DNA of 13,670 nucleotides from WVWW01 sp041568335 (GCA_041568335.1 JBFFZZ010000054.1:1-13670), one strand, 5' to 3'. Shown: positions 1 to 7,500, counted from the stretch's first letter. A program made the numbers and translations. Notes: generated from the letters alone by a model not told the origin.

Positions 1-1
1 G

Positions 2-1057
2 GTCGACGAGCTGAACCACCGCGATCAGGTCTCGATCGTGGTCTACGCCGGCGCGGCGGGGCTCGTCCTGCCTCCGACCACGGCATCGGACCGGGTGACG
101 ATCCGCGATGCGATCGATTCGCTCCACGCCGGTGGAAGCACGGCCGGTGGCGCCGGGATCAAGCTGGCCTATCAGCAGGCGCGGCGCTCGTTCATCGAGG
201 GTGGCGTCAACCGCGTCGTGCTGGCCACGGACGGCGACTTCAACGTCGGGATCAGCGATCGCAGCTCGCTCATCCGGCTGATCGAGCAGGAAGCCAAGAC
301 CGGTGTGTTCCTGACCGCGCTCGGTTTCGGGATGGGTAATCTCAAGGACTCCCGTCTCGAGCAGCTCGCCGATCACGGCAACGGGAACTACGCCTACATC
401 GACGACATCCGCGAGGCCCGCAAGGTGCTCGTCGAGGAGGCCGGCAGCACGCTGGTCGCGATTGCCAAGGACGTCAAGATCCAGGTCGAGTTCAACCCGG
501 CCGAGGTCGCCGCGTACCGGCTGATCGGCTACGAGAACCGCGCGCTCCGCGACGAGGATTTCAACGACGACACCAAGGACGCCGGCGAGATCGGTGCGGG
601 TCACACCGTGACGGCGCTTTACGAGATCGTCCCGCAGGGCTTGCGCTACCCGAGCCCGTCGGTCGATCCGCTGAAGTACCAGCAACCACGTTACGAGCAG
701 CGCGATCGCGTGCACTCGGACGGCGTGCTGACCGACGCGGCGGGATCGGGCGAGCTGATGACGGTGAAGATCCGCTGGAAGGAGCCCGACGGCAACCGCA
801 GCCGCCTGCAGGAGCTCGCGGTCGTGGACCGCGGCCGCGGTCTCAGCGCCGCGAGCGAGGACTTTTGTTTCGCCGCCGCGGTGGCCGGTTTCGGCATGCT
901 GCTCCGCGACTCCGATCACAGCGGCGACCTGACGTTCGGCGACGTGATGGCGCTGGCCGAGAACGGTCTCGGTCGCGACCGTCACGGTCATCGCAACGGC
1001 TTCCTGGAGCTGGTGGACAAGGCCGGTAGCCTGAAACGCTACGCCAGTCGCCACTAG
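2..1057 (+). CDS. VWA domain protein with DUF3520 C-terminus (YfbK-like), 5' partial
   Basis: The reading frame is open from the left edge and reads VDELNHRDQVSIVVYAGAAG, so the GTG at 38 is an internal valine and the true start lies outside the window. The visible 351 residues hold the second half of a von Willebrand factor A domain. The MIDAS threonine sits in GGSTAGGAGI and the MIDAS aspartate in LATDGDFNVG. The DxSxS part of the metal site is not in the window. From about residue 165 the C-terminal DUF3520-type domain follows (VALYEIVP-like TALYEIVPQG, KIRWKEPDG). Proteins of this type (E. coli YfbK and many homologues with N-terminal signal or lipoprotein sequences) are extracytoplasmic or membrane-linked proteins of unknown exact function, thought to bind protein partners through the metal site. 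The gene ends just before a rho-independent terminator, so it is the last gene of its transcript. Confidence 0.9.
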   Translation, partial: VDELNHRDQVSIVVYAGAAGLVLPPTTASDRVTIRDAIDSLHAGGSTAGGAGIKLAYQQARRSFIEGGVNRVVLATDGDFNVGISDRSSLIRLIEQEAKTGVFLTALGFGMGNLKDSRLEQLADHGNGNYAYIDDIREARKVLVEEAGSTLVAIAKDVKIQVEFNPAEVAAYRLIGYENRALRDEDFNDDTKDAGEIGAGHTVTALYEIVPQGLRYPSPSVDPLKYQQPRYEQRDRVHSDGVLTDAAGSGELMTVKIRWKEPDGNRSRLQELAVVDRGRGLSAASEDFCFAAAVAGFGMLLRDSDHSGDLTFGDVMALAENGLGRDRHGHRNGFLELVDKAGSLKRYASRH

Positions 1058-1077
1058 GTCCGACAGGCGTTCTCGAC

Positions 1078-1126
1078 GGCCCCGATCGGCTCTTTTTCGG
1101 TCTTGCCGGTCGGGGCCTTTCTCTTT
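1078..1126 (+). terminator. Rho-independent terminator of the VWA gene
   Basis: A 12-bp stem (GGCCCCGATCGG at 1078-1089 pairing with CCGGTCGGGGCC at 1106-1117, one G-T pair) with a 16-base loop is followed by the T-rich tract TTTCTCTTT. It starts 21 bases after the VWA stop codon. The loop and 3' arm also contain the proposed -35 box of the next gene. Confidence 0.75.
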
Positions 1127-1131
1127 AGATT
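1103..1131 (+). promoter_or_regulatory. Sigma-70-like promoter of the glycosyltransferase gene, nested in the terminator
   Basis: TTGCCG (1103-1108), a 17-base spacer and TAGATT (1126-1131) fit a housekeeping promoter. The -10 box lies 10 bases before the ATG at 1142, so the transcript would begin within a few bases of the start codon. The same box pair, TTGCCT-N17-TAGATT, appears before the PAS-GGDEF-PilZ gene, which supports it. No Shine-Dalgarno sequence is present before the ATG. Confidence 0.5.
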
Positions 1132-1141
1132 GGGCCCCTGG

Positions 1142-2668
1142 ATGAAGCCCCGGGCCCAACTCGAGCGCTTGCTTCCGTGGACCCTCGCCGTCATCGCGCT
1201 GGTCCGCTCCTGGCCCTATTTCTTTTTTACCCCGGACGACTACTACATCTACCTGCGGTTCGCGCAGAACCTCGTCGAGCTCGGCGAGCTGTCGTTCAAC
1301 ACGGGCGAGCCGACGTACGGGTTCACCAGCGCGCTGTGGTTGCTGGTGCTCGCCACCGCGGGGAAGATCACCGGCGACGCGTTGGTCACCGGCAAGGTGC
1401 TGAGCCTGATCGCGACCGCCGCCAGTCCCGCGCTGCTCTACCGGATCATGCACCGTCTGACGGGCGAAACGGGTCTGTCGTTCCTGGCCGGGCTGGTCTG
1501 GGCCGGGAACGCCTGGCTGGTGCGCTGGTCGGCGAGTGGGATGGAGGCGGGGCTATCGGCCACGCTCGCGCTCGCGGTCGTGTTGCTCGCGATGCGCGCC
1601 CGGGAGCGGTCCACCGCGCCCTGGGGTGCCGGGATCGCAGCCGGTCTTGCGCCCCTCGTCCGGCCCGAGATGATCGGTCTGACGATCCTCTTCGCGTTCT
1701 TCTGGCTGTTGACGGATCCGGCGCGTGGAGCGGACAGACGGCGCAACGCGGCCGCCGCGGTCGTCCACCCCGCCGTGATCCTCGGCCTCTCCCTGGGTGG
1801 GCTGTTCCTGCACTTCGGCCGCGTCTTCCCCAACACCGCGCAGGCGAAGGGCTCGATGGTCGACGGGTTGGCCAAGCTGGTCCCGTCGGTCGAACGAACG
1901 CTCAAGGTGCTCGCCTCGACCTCGGCGGTGGAGCTGGCGATCTTCGGCATCGCGGCGCTCGCCTGGCTCGCTCGCGGGCGCTGGCGCGGGCTGCTCGAGC
2001 GTCGCGATCCCACGTTCGTCTTGCTGATGACGGCCTGGTCGATCGGCGTGATCGGTCTCTACGGCGTGCGCGGGGTCACCGTTTACACGCGTTATCTGCT
2101 GATCTTCATGCCGTTCGTGGTGATCGGCGGTTTCGCACCGCTCGCCTTCTGGTGGCGGGCCGGAGGTCGACGACAGGCGGTCGTCCTCCTGGTCGGCGCC
2201 ATCGCGCTGGTCCAGAACACGGTGCTCGATCTTCGCGTGATCCGGCCGGCGACGATCGCCTACCAGGAATCCGAGAAGCGCGTCAACATCCGCATCGGGG
2301 AGTGGCTGCGTGAGAACACCGATCCGCAGGACGTCGTCGCGGTGCCGGACATCGGCGCCATCGGCTACGTGTCGCAACGTGAGATCCTCGACCTCAACGG
2401 TCTCGTGACGCCGGAGCTGATCCCCTACAAGCGCGACAAGAACATCAACGCGTTCCTCGAGCAGAACCCGCCGCAGTACATCATCAGCATCGATCCGGAT
2501 CCCGAGTGGCTCGAGAAGAACGGTCCGAATCTCTCGCTGAGCCCGGTGATGAGCTTGCCCTTCGAGAAGATGTTCATCTTCCAGGAGGGCCCGCTGTACT
2601 ACTCGCTCTACCGTGTCCTTCCGGCCGAGGAAGCTCCCCGCGAAGGGATCGCCCGGACCCGGGGTTAG
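1142..2668 (+). CDS. GT-C type membrane glycosyltransferase-like protein
   Basis: This is a 508-residue integral membrane protein with many hydrophobic segments between about residues 10 and 375 and a soluble C-terminal tail. The first membrane segment is followed by TPDDYYIYLRFAQNL, which carries the DD pair (residues 32-33) typical of the first extracytoplasmic loop in GT-C glycosyltransferases (PMT/ArnT-like) that use lipid-phosphate sugar donors. The tail contains VVAVPDIGAIGYVSQREILDLNGL, a DIGAIGY-type motif I recall from bacterial members of this group. The likely role is transfer of a sugar onto lipid or protein on the outer face of the inner membrane; donor and acceptor cannot be read from the sequence. 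An upstream ATG at 1103 would lie inside the terminator and promoter, so the ATG at 1142 is preferred. No strong ribosome site precedes it. The stop codon overlaps the possible -10 box of the following MFS gene. Confidence 0.75.
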   Translation: MKPRAQLERLLPWTLAVIALVRSWPYFFFTPDDYYIYLRFAQNLVELGELSFNTGEPTYGFTSALWLLVLATAGKITGDALVTGKVLSLIATAASPALLYRIMHRLTGETGLSFLAGLVWAGNAWLVRWSASGMEAGLSATLALAVVLLAMRARERSTAPWGAGIAAGLAPLVRPEMIGLTILFAFFWLLTDPARGADRRRNAAAAVVHPAVILGLSLGGLFLHFGRVFPNTAQAKGSMVDGLAKLVPSVERTLKVLASTSAVELAIFGIAALAWLARGRWRGLLERRDPTFVLLMTAWSIGVIGLYGVRGVTVYTRYLLIFMPFVVIGGFAPLAFWWRAGGRRQAVVLLVGAIALVQNTVLDLRVIRPATIAYQESEKRVNIRIGEWLRENTDPQDVVAVPDIGAIGYVSQREILDLNGLVTPELIPYKRDKNINAFLEQNPPQYIISIDPDPEWLEKNGPNLSLSPVMSLPFEKMFIFQEGPLYYSLYRVLPAEEAPREGIARTRG

Positions 2669-2671
2669 AAT
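2666..2671 (+). promoter_or_regulatory. Possible -10 box of the MFS gene
   Basis: TAGAAT overlaps the TAG stop of the glycosyltransferase gene and lies 28 bases before the chosen MFS start. I see no convincing -35 box 16-18 bases upstream, so this is only a candidate. The MFS gene may instead be transcribed with the glycosyltransferase gene. Confidence 0.3.
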
Positions 2672-2699
2672 GCGCGGGCCCGTCGCGGCGCGTTCCACA

Positions 2700-3884
2700 A
2701 TGAACTCCACCCAACGCCAAGTCCTCACCACGACCTGCCTCGCGCATGGATTGATCCACGTCTACGAGCTCGCCGTGCCGGCGCTGCTATGGATGATCCA
2801 GACCGAGTTCGGGGCGAACGACCTGCGGATGGGTGAGATCGCGACGTTCTACGCGTTGCTCTTCGGCGTCGGTTCGTTGCCCGCCGGCTGGCTGGTGGAC
2901 CGCATCGGATCCCGTCCGTTGCTCGTGCTGTGCCTGGCTGGCTCGTCGGCCTGCATGGTCGGGATGGCGCTCAGCCCGGGTCTGGCCGCGTTGTCGCTCG
3001 CGGCCGCGGGGATGGGTTTGTGCCTGAGCATCTATCACCCGGCGGGGACCGCGCTGATCACGCACGCGATGCCGGCGTCCGGCCGTGTGTTCGCGTGGCA
3101 CGGGATGGCCGGGAACACCGGGGTCGCCGCCGCGAGCGCGCTCGCCGGTTTGCTCGGCGCGTGGCTCGGGTGGCGCTGGGCGATCGGATCGCTGGCGATC
3201 CTCGGGTTCGTGCTGGCTCTGACCGCGCTCCGTCTGCCCTCGCCGACCGTGCACGAGATCCGCTCGCGTCCGGGGGAAGGCGAGTGGCGGGGGTTCGCGT
3301 TGCTGCTGGTCGCCACCGCCTTCATGGGCATGGTCTACCGTGGCATGACGACATTCCTGCCCAAGTTCTTTGCCGTGAGCTACACGGACGACCTGGCGCG
3401 CGGCACGGCGATCGGTGGCGTGTTGACCACGGCGGCGTTGCTCGTCGGGCTCGCCGGGATGTACGCCGCAGGGCGGCTGGTCGACCGCGGCCATCACGCG
3501 GCGTTCGTCTTCCTGATCGGCGGGACGATGCAGCTCCCGCTGCTCGTCGCGATCCGCTGGGTCGCGGGTCCGGCGCTGGTCCCGCTGTTCATGAGCGTCG
3601 CCTTCTTCCATTTCTTCACGCAGCCCGCGGGCAACAAGCTGGTCGCCCAGCTCACGCCGCCGCGCCTGCGTGGCCTCGGTTACGGCGTCTATTTCCTGAT
3701 GACCTTCGGTGCGGGCTCCGTCGGTGGCGTGATCGGAGGCTGGATCAGCAAGAGCAGCGGCCTGGCGACCGTCTTCCCGGCCCTGGCCGCGCTGCTCGTT
3801 CCCTCGATCCTCGCCGTGGCGCTCTTGTGGTGGGTCTTCCGACCCGACCGGCGCGACGGCGAGCCGACCGCCGAAACACTCTAG
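2700..3884 (+). CDS. MFS transporter
   Basis: This is a 394-residue, very hydrophobic protein of the usual length for a 12-helix major facilitator. Helix 1 begins with LAHGLIHVYELAVPALL. The loop between helices 2 and 3 carries motif A (GWLVDRIGSR, residues 63-72), and a second copy in the C-terminal half reads AAGRLVDRGHHAAF, as expected from the internal duplication of the fold. The stretch LSIYHPAGTALIT resembles a segment of the fosmidomycin-resistance (FSR) branch, but the substrate cannot be deduced. The ATG at 2700 was chosen because the N-terminus then begins just before helix 1. An in-frame ATG at 2670 is possible and would add ten residues. Neither has a clear Shine-Dalgarno sequence. 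It directly follows the glycosyltransferase gene and may be co-transcribed. Its stop shares CTAG with the convergent gene. Confidence 0.85.
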   Translation: MNSTQRQVLTTTCLAHGLIHVYELAVPALLWMIQTEFGANDLRMGEIATFYALLFGVGSLPAGWLVDRIGSRPLLVLCLAGSSACMVGMALSPGLAALSLAAAGMGLCLSIYHPAGTALITHAMPASGRVFAWHGMAGNTGVAAASALAGLLGAWLGWRWAIGSLAILGFVLALTALRLPSPTVHEIRSRPGEGEWRGFALLLVATAFMGMVYRGMTTFLPKFFAVSYTDDLARGTAIGGVLTTAALLVGLAGMYAAGRLVDRGHHAAFVFLIGGTMQLPLLVAIRWVAGPALVPLFMSVAFFHFFTQPAGNKLVAQLTPPRLRGLGYGVYFLMTFGAGSVGGVIGGWISKSSGLATVFPALAALLVPSILAVALLWWVFRPDRRDGEPTAETL

Positions 3885-6379
3885 GGGGTGGACTGTGGGG
3901 TCAGGATCAGGCCGGCCGTGATCGGCACGTCCCGCCACAGCGGGACCCGGCTCGAGCACTCGACGTCGAAGCACAGATCGAAGTCATAGCTGCCCTCGGG
4001 CAGGCTGGGGACGATCACGCTCGTCCCGTCGACCCCGACCAACCAAGGCTCGACCGGCTCGGAGTCGCTCTCACGAATCGGCTCGACACGGATCGCGCGC
4101 ACGGGGTGCTCCGGTTCTTGCACCTGGGAGAGATCGATCTCGATCGCGCCGCCGATCCCCTCGACCGCCGCGGACGTCTCGACCGTCCGTCCACGCTCCA
4201 GCGTCGCGTTGATCGCGACGGAGAGCGCCGGATCGGGTAGGAAGAGCGGGTTCCAGACCGTGACCGTCGATCGGATCTGCCCCTCGGGAAGGTCGCGGAA
4301 CTGGACCCTCGGCGGCTCGGCAACGAGCCGGCCGTGACCGAGCGCGCGCTCACCGTCGTCGATCTTCAGCACGCCGGTCAGCTCCGCGATCGGATCGTAG
4401 ATCCCGGTGGCAACGAGGTCCGGGAGACGGACGCCTTCCGGCGGGATCGGGCGCACCGCGATCGCGGGGTTGCAGTCGATCGCGATGGCGCCGAGATCGG
4501 TCGGGTCCCCGGCGGCAACCGTCAACACCGTTGCCTCGTCGGCTGTTTCCGTACCGATGGCCCAGGTCCAGCGGTTGTGCCCGTCCGGACGAACCAGCAG
4601 GGAATACGCGCCGGGATCGAGCGGCCCGATGTGAAAAGAATCGCGACGCTGGCCCTCGAGCACGAACGATCGGATCTTCAGCACGCCCTCGTCCCACCAG
4701 GTCTCCGGCTCGTACGTTCGGAGACCGTCCAGCACCAGGAGGTCCGCCTCGGGCGGCAGCTCGGTTCCATCCGAACAGTGCAGCGTCGCGCGCAACACCC
4801 CCGCGGGCGCGAGCCGGATCTCGATCTCGTCCGTTTCGGTGCCGCGATATTCCTTTTCCATCTCTCGAATCCACGTCGTGTCGCCCTTGTTGCGGAACTC
4901 GGCGAAGAACATCGTCTCGTCCCTGTTCTCGAAGGTACCCGACAGCACGTAACGACCGGGGTAGACGCCACGCAGCCAGAGGTGGCCGCTGCCGTCCGTC
5001 TTTCCGGTCGGATGCGCCGCCCACCCGGCCACCTCCCTGTTTGCGAGAAGGGAGACGAAGTCGTCGTCACGGGCGAGCACGACATCCACGTCCGGTGCGG
5101 GCTCGTCGTCCTCGTCGACGGCGACGGCGTGAATCGTCGCGCCGCGCCCGAGCCGCAACCGCACCCGGCCCTTCGTCGGATGGGGAGGCTCCAACGTCTC
5201 CGCGGCTTCGACGAAGCCCGGTTTTCCGGCAACGAACAGAAGCTCACCTTCGGCGAGTCCGTAAACGTTGGCGTCGCCCCAACCCGTTTCGGCCTCGGCG
5301 ATGGGCTGCTCCTCGCGAACATCGGGGTCGGTGGGCCAGACTTCGACCCGCGCCTCGCGCACCCGCCGGCCATCGGGGTCTTCGACGCGGATCCTGGCCC
5401 ACTTGCCGCCTCCCCGGTGCGTGCCGTCGACGACGAAATCGATGATCTCGTAGTCGCCCGCCTCGAGCTGCACCTGGACCTCCGGCGGGTCCGCGGACTC
5501 CAACCCGGTCGCCTCGGGACGGACCGTCCAGAAGCCCGACGGCACGACCATCTCGTACTCGTAGGTCGGGTAAATCGGGCGAGCCGACACGCGATCGTAC
5601 TTCGAGCCGCCGCGCGTCTGCGCGGCCGCGAGCCACGGGCCGCCTTCGACCAGGTTGGCGACGACGCTCATCCCGAAGGATTCTCGCTCGAAGGTCACGC
5701 GACCACCGATATGCGCCTGTCCGGCGAACTCGAAGTTCACGTACCACGCCTGCGTGCCGACCGGTAGATCGAACTCGGCGACATCGTTCGGAAAAACCGT
5801 TCGATTCACCTCCACACCGGTCAGGAGATAGCCGGGAACCGGATCGACTCGCGCGGTCCAGCGACCGGCCACCAAACGCACTTCGCGTTCCAGGCGTTCG
5901 TTCATCTCGATCTCGGTGCGGTACTCTCGATCGAGGTCGTGGAGCAAGACGCGCGCTCCCGGAAGATACTGCCCCTCGACCGATACGCGAAAAACGACCG
6001 GTGTTCCTCGTACGACACGCACGGTGGAGACGTGCTGCTCGTTATCGCCGGCGATCGTGATCGAGTGCTGCTCGATCGCCGGGTGATTCCTGAGCAGCAC
6101 GAATTGACCGCGCTCGGTAAAGACGTGGACGGCATAGCGGCCGGGCTCGATCGAACTGAAGAACGCACGGCCGGCGGGGTCGCTTTCCTGGCGCATCCTG
6201 AAGAACGAACGGCGCGTCGTCTCCTCGATCCTGCGCAATCCGACGGTGGTGCTCGCGACCGGTTGGTCGGACTCGTCCACGACCCGTATCGTGACGGTCG
6301 CGGCGAGTGTGACGGTCGGCAGCAGGCCGAAAACGCACAGCAGGAAAACCGTCGAGATTTGCCATCGCGTCAGACGCAC
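3881..6379 (-). CDS. Large secreted protein with carboxypeptidase-regulatory-like beta-sandwich domains
   Basis: This 832-residue protein starts at a GTG preceded by GGAG nine bases upstream. The N-terminus is a Sec signal peptide: basic MRLTRWQ, a hydrophobic core, and probable cleavage near TLAA at about residue 27. The mature part looks like a string of Ig/transthyretin-like folds. The pattern of VRVVDESDQPVA, then a turn, then a GRAFFSSIEPGRYAVHV-type closing strand occurs near residues 28-95 and again around 325-405, 410-490 (DGSGHLWLRGVYPGRYVLSG) and 540-630 (IGPLDPGAYSLLVRPDG). This is the CarboxypepD_reg-like architecture common in outer-membrane and extracellular proteins. No catalytic domain is visible, so a structural or ligand-binding role at the cell surface is likely. 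It is divergent from the exported intradiol-like gene across a shared 145-bp control region. No homologue of known function is recognised. Confidence 0.7.
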   Translation of the reverse strand: MRLTRWQISTVFLLCVFGLLPTVTLAATVTIRVVDESDQPVASTTVGLRRIEETTRRSFFRMRQESDPAGRAFFSSIEPGRYAVHVFTERGQFVLLRNHPAIEQHSITIAGDNEQHVSTVRVVRGTPVVFRVSVEGQYLPGARVLLHDLDREYRTEIEMNERLEREVRLVAGRWTARVDPVPGYLLTGVEVNRTVFPNDVAEFDLPVGTQAWYVNFEFAGQAHIGGRVTFERESFGMSVVANLVEGGPWLAAAQTRGGSKYDRVSARPIYPTYEYEMVVPSGFWTVRPEATGLESADPPEVQVQLEAGDYEIIDFVVDGTHRGGGKWARIRVEDPDGRRVREARVEVWPTDPDVREEQPIAEAETGWGDANVYGLAEGELLFVAGKPGFVEAAETLEPPHPTKGRVRLRLGRGATIHAVAVDEDDEPAPDVDVVLARDDDFVSLLANREVAGWAAHPTGKTDGSGHLWLRGVYPGRYVLSGTFENRDETMFFAEFRNKGDTTWIREMEKEYRGTETDEIEIRLAPAGVLRATLHCSDGTELPPEADLLVLDGLRTYEPETWWDEGVLKIRSFVLEGQRRDSFHIGPLDPGAYSLLVRPDGHNRWTWAIGTETADEATVLTVAAGDPTDLGAIAIDCNPAIAVRPIPPEGVRLPDLVATGIYDPIAELTGVLKIDDGERALGHGRLVAEPPRVQFRDLPEGQIRSTVTVWNPLFLPDPALSVAINATLERGRTVETSAAVEGIGGAIEIDLSQVQEPEHPVRAIRVEPIRESDSEPVEPWLVGVDGTSVIVPSLPEGSYDFDLCFDVECSSRVPLWRDVPITAGLILTPQSTP

Positions 6380-6439
6380 GTCTCACTTCTCCAGGTAACT
6401 GGCTCGAACTACGGTCAAATCGCGTGACGTGTCTACCCG

Positions 6440-6484
6440 ATCGTAACGGGGACCGCTCGATCGCGATCGTAAAGAATCGTAAAG
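6440..6484. repeat. Repeated ATCGTAA units in a divergent promoter region
   Basis: ATCGTAA occurs at 6440-6446, and the longer ATCGTAAAG occurs twice in tandem with a 10-base period at 6466-6474 and 6476-6484. A perfect palindrome CGATCGCGATCG lies at 6458-6469 and overlaps the second copy. One-helical-turn spacing of direct repeats is the usual layout for OmpR/PhoB-type activators. The units stand about 30-45 bases before the -10 box of the intradiol-like gene, whose -35 box is poor. The regulator is unknown. Confidence 0.4.
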
Positions 6485-6511
6485 TTTCCCGGCTCGACCC
6501 CGTGCCGCGTC

Positions 6512-6517
6512 TAGACT
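6512..6517 (+). promoter_or_regulatory. -10 box TAGACT of the intradiol-like gene
   Basis: TAGACT lies exactly 7 bases before the ATG at 6525. A transcript from it would start at or next to the start codon, and no Shine-Dalgarno sequence is present. There is no good -35 box at 16-18 bases upstream, so activation through the upstream repeats is plausible. Confidence 0.4.
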
Positions 6518-6524
6518 CGACAGC

Positions 6525-6962
6525 ATGAGAAAAACGATCGTCTGTTGCCTGCCCGTCGTGGTCGCGTTGAGCGCGATCGCCGCCGAGCTGCCACGCCTCG
6601 CCCCGAAGGACGCCCGCAACGAAACGATCCTCGTTCGTGGCCGGATCCTCGACGGTGAATCGAAACCGGTGGCCGACGTCACGGTGTTTGCCTACCACAC
6701 CGATCACGATGGGAAGTACCACGAGGACGCCTTTCGGGGCACCGTTCGTACCGACGGCGAAGGACGTTATGCGTTCGAGACCAGCCGTCCCGGGGGTTAC
6801 GGGCCCGCGCCGCACATCCACTTCGAGGTCAGCGGAGCCGGGATTCGAAGCACCCGCGCGAACTTCCGGTTGGTCGACGATTCGATCCCCCGGCGACAGG
6901 TCGAATGGAAGGGAAGTCAAGTCGAGGAGTTCACGTACGACATCAACGTCCGGCGCAACTAG
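6525..6962 (+). CDS. Exported intradiol ring-cleavage dioxygenase-like protein
   Basis: This is a 145-residue protein with an N-terminal signal peptide (MRKTIVCC, hydrophobic core, cleavage near residue 20). The remaining 125 residues match the catalytic core of intradiol dioxygenases such as protocatechuate 3,4-dioxygenase beta. The four non-haem Fe(III) ligands are all recognisable: Tyr65 in GKYHED, Tyr92 in RPGGYGPAP, and His97 and His99 in PHIHFEV. The catalytic arginine that normally stands three residues before the first histidine (RPAHIHF) is a proline here (PAPHIHF). It is shorter than cytoplasmic catechol dioxygenases (about 240-310 residues) and lacks their N-terminal extensions, so its substrate may differ from simple catechols. 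The family cleaves ortho-dihydroxylated aromatics with O2. Location is expected to be periplasmic or extracellular. It is the first gene of a unit with the exported VOC gene, 18 bases downstream. Confidence 0.75.
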   Translation: MRKTIVCCLPVVVALSAIAAELPRLAPKDARNETILVRGRILDGESKPVADVTVFAYHTDHDGKYHEDAFRGTVRTDGEGRYAFETSRPGGYGPAPHIHFEVSGAGIRSTRANFRLVDDSIPRRQVEWKGSQVEEFTYDINVRRN

Positions 6963-6980
6963 AGGGGAAAAGGGGGAAGG

Positions 6981-7460
6981 ATGTCCGCCAACCAGATCCT
7001 GGATGAGTACCGCAACGGCACGATCGATCGGCGCGCCGCGCTCGGCCGGTTGGCCGTCTTCTTCGCGGCGGCCTATGCCGGCGCGCCCGCCCTGGCCGAC
7101 AAGGACGGCCCGACGTTCGCCTCGAAGGGGTTGAATCACCTGGCGCTGCGCGTGACCGACGTCGCGCGATCGCGGGATTTCTACGTCGAGCACTTCGGGC
7201 TGGAGGTGCTGGAGGAGTACCTGCCGCACAACTGCTTCCTCGGCTGTGGTGACAACTTCCTCGCGCTGTTTCGCAGCACGACGGCGGGCATGGACCACTT
7301 CTGCGTGACGATCGACGACTACGATCCGGCCGAAGCCCTCGAGCGTTTGAAGCACGCCGGGCTCGAATCCCACCGCGTCGAGGACCGGGTCTATTTCAAG
7401 GACCCCGACGGCCTGGAAGGGCAGGTGTCGGGGAAGTTCAGCTCGAGGCCGGGCTCCTAG
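6981..7460 (+). CDS. Tat-exported VOC (glyoxalase/extradiol fold) family protein
   Basis: This is a 159-residue protein starting at an ATG with a purine-rich ribosome site (GGGGGAAGG) just upstream. Residues 1-39 form a likely twin-arginine signal: an acidic or polar start, DRRAALGRL with Arg17-Arg18, a hydrophobic AVFFAAAYAGAPALA stretch and an AxA cleavage site. Residues 50-150 form one vicinal-oxygen-chelate domain. His53 (LNHLALRVTD), His106 (MDHFCVTIDD) and Glu146 (DPDGLEGQVS) can form the 2-His-1-Glu metal triad of this superfamily. VOC proteins include glyoxalase I, extradiol dioxygenases and resistance enzymes, so the reaction is not settled. The upstream neighbour is an exported intradiol-type protein in the same unit, which hints at oxidation or binding of aromatic compounds outside the cytoplasm. 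Confidence 0.78.
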   Translation: MSANQILDEYRNGTIDRRAALGRLAVFFAAAYAGAPALADKDGPTFASKGLNHLALRVTDVARSRDFYVEHFGLEVLEEYLPHNCFLGCGDNFLALFRSTTAGMDHFCVTIDDYDPAEALERLKHAGLESHRVEDRVYFKDPDGLEGQVSGKFSSRPGS

Positions 7461-7478
7461 CGAACGGCCACGAAAGTC

Positions 7479-7500
7479 AAAAAGCCCATTTAGGGGGGCT
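7479..7500 (-). terminator. Probable rho-independent terminator of the hydrolase gene
   Basis: Read on the minus strand, AGCCC and GGGCT form a 5-bp stem with an 8-base loop, followed directly by TTTTT. The stem begins in the stop codon of the hydrolase gene. It is short, so efficiency is uncertain. It lies in the 38-base gap between two convergent genes. Confidence 0.5.

Noticed and set aside
1177..2313. Long open frame on the + strand inside the glycosyltransferase gene
   Set aside because: It is an out-of-frame shadow rich in Arg, Ala and Gly with no domain, caused by the high GC content.
3905..3923. GATCA/TGATC inverted repeat with GGCCGGCC centre near the CTAG junction, as a terminator
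   Set aside because: No T-tract follows on either strand, and it lies inside the coding sequence of the 832-residue protein.
2787..3974. 395-codon minus-strand frame antisense to the MFS gene
   Set aside because: Its composition (Arg, Asp, Gln, Glu rich, no motif) is typical of the antisense of a membrane protein; the + strand has clear MFS motifs.
6458..6469. CGATCGCGATCG as an origin or special element
   Set aside because: CGATCG and GATC are frequent throughout this GC-rich window, so the palindrome alone is weak; it is kept only as part of the promoter region description.
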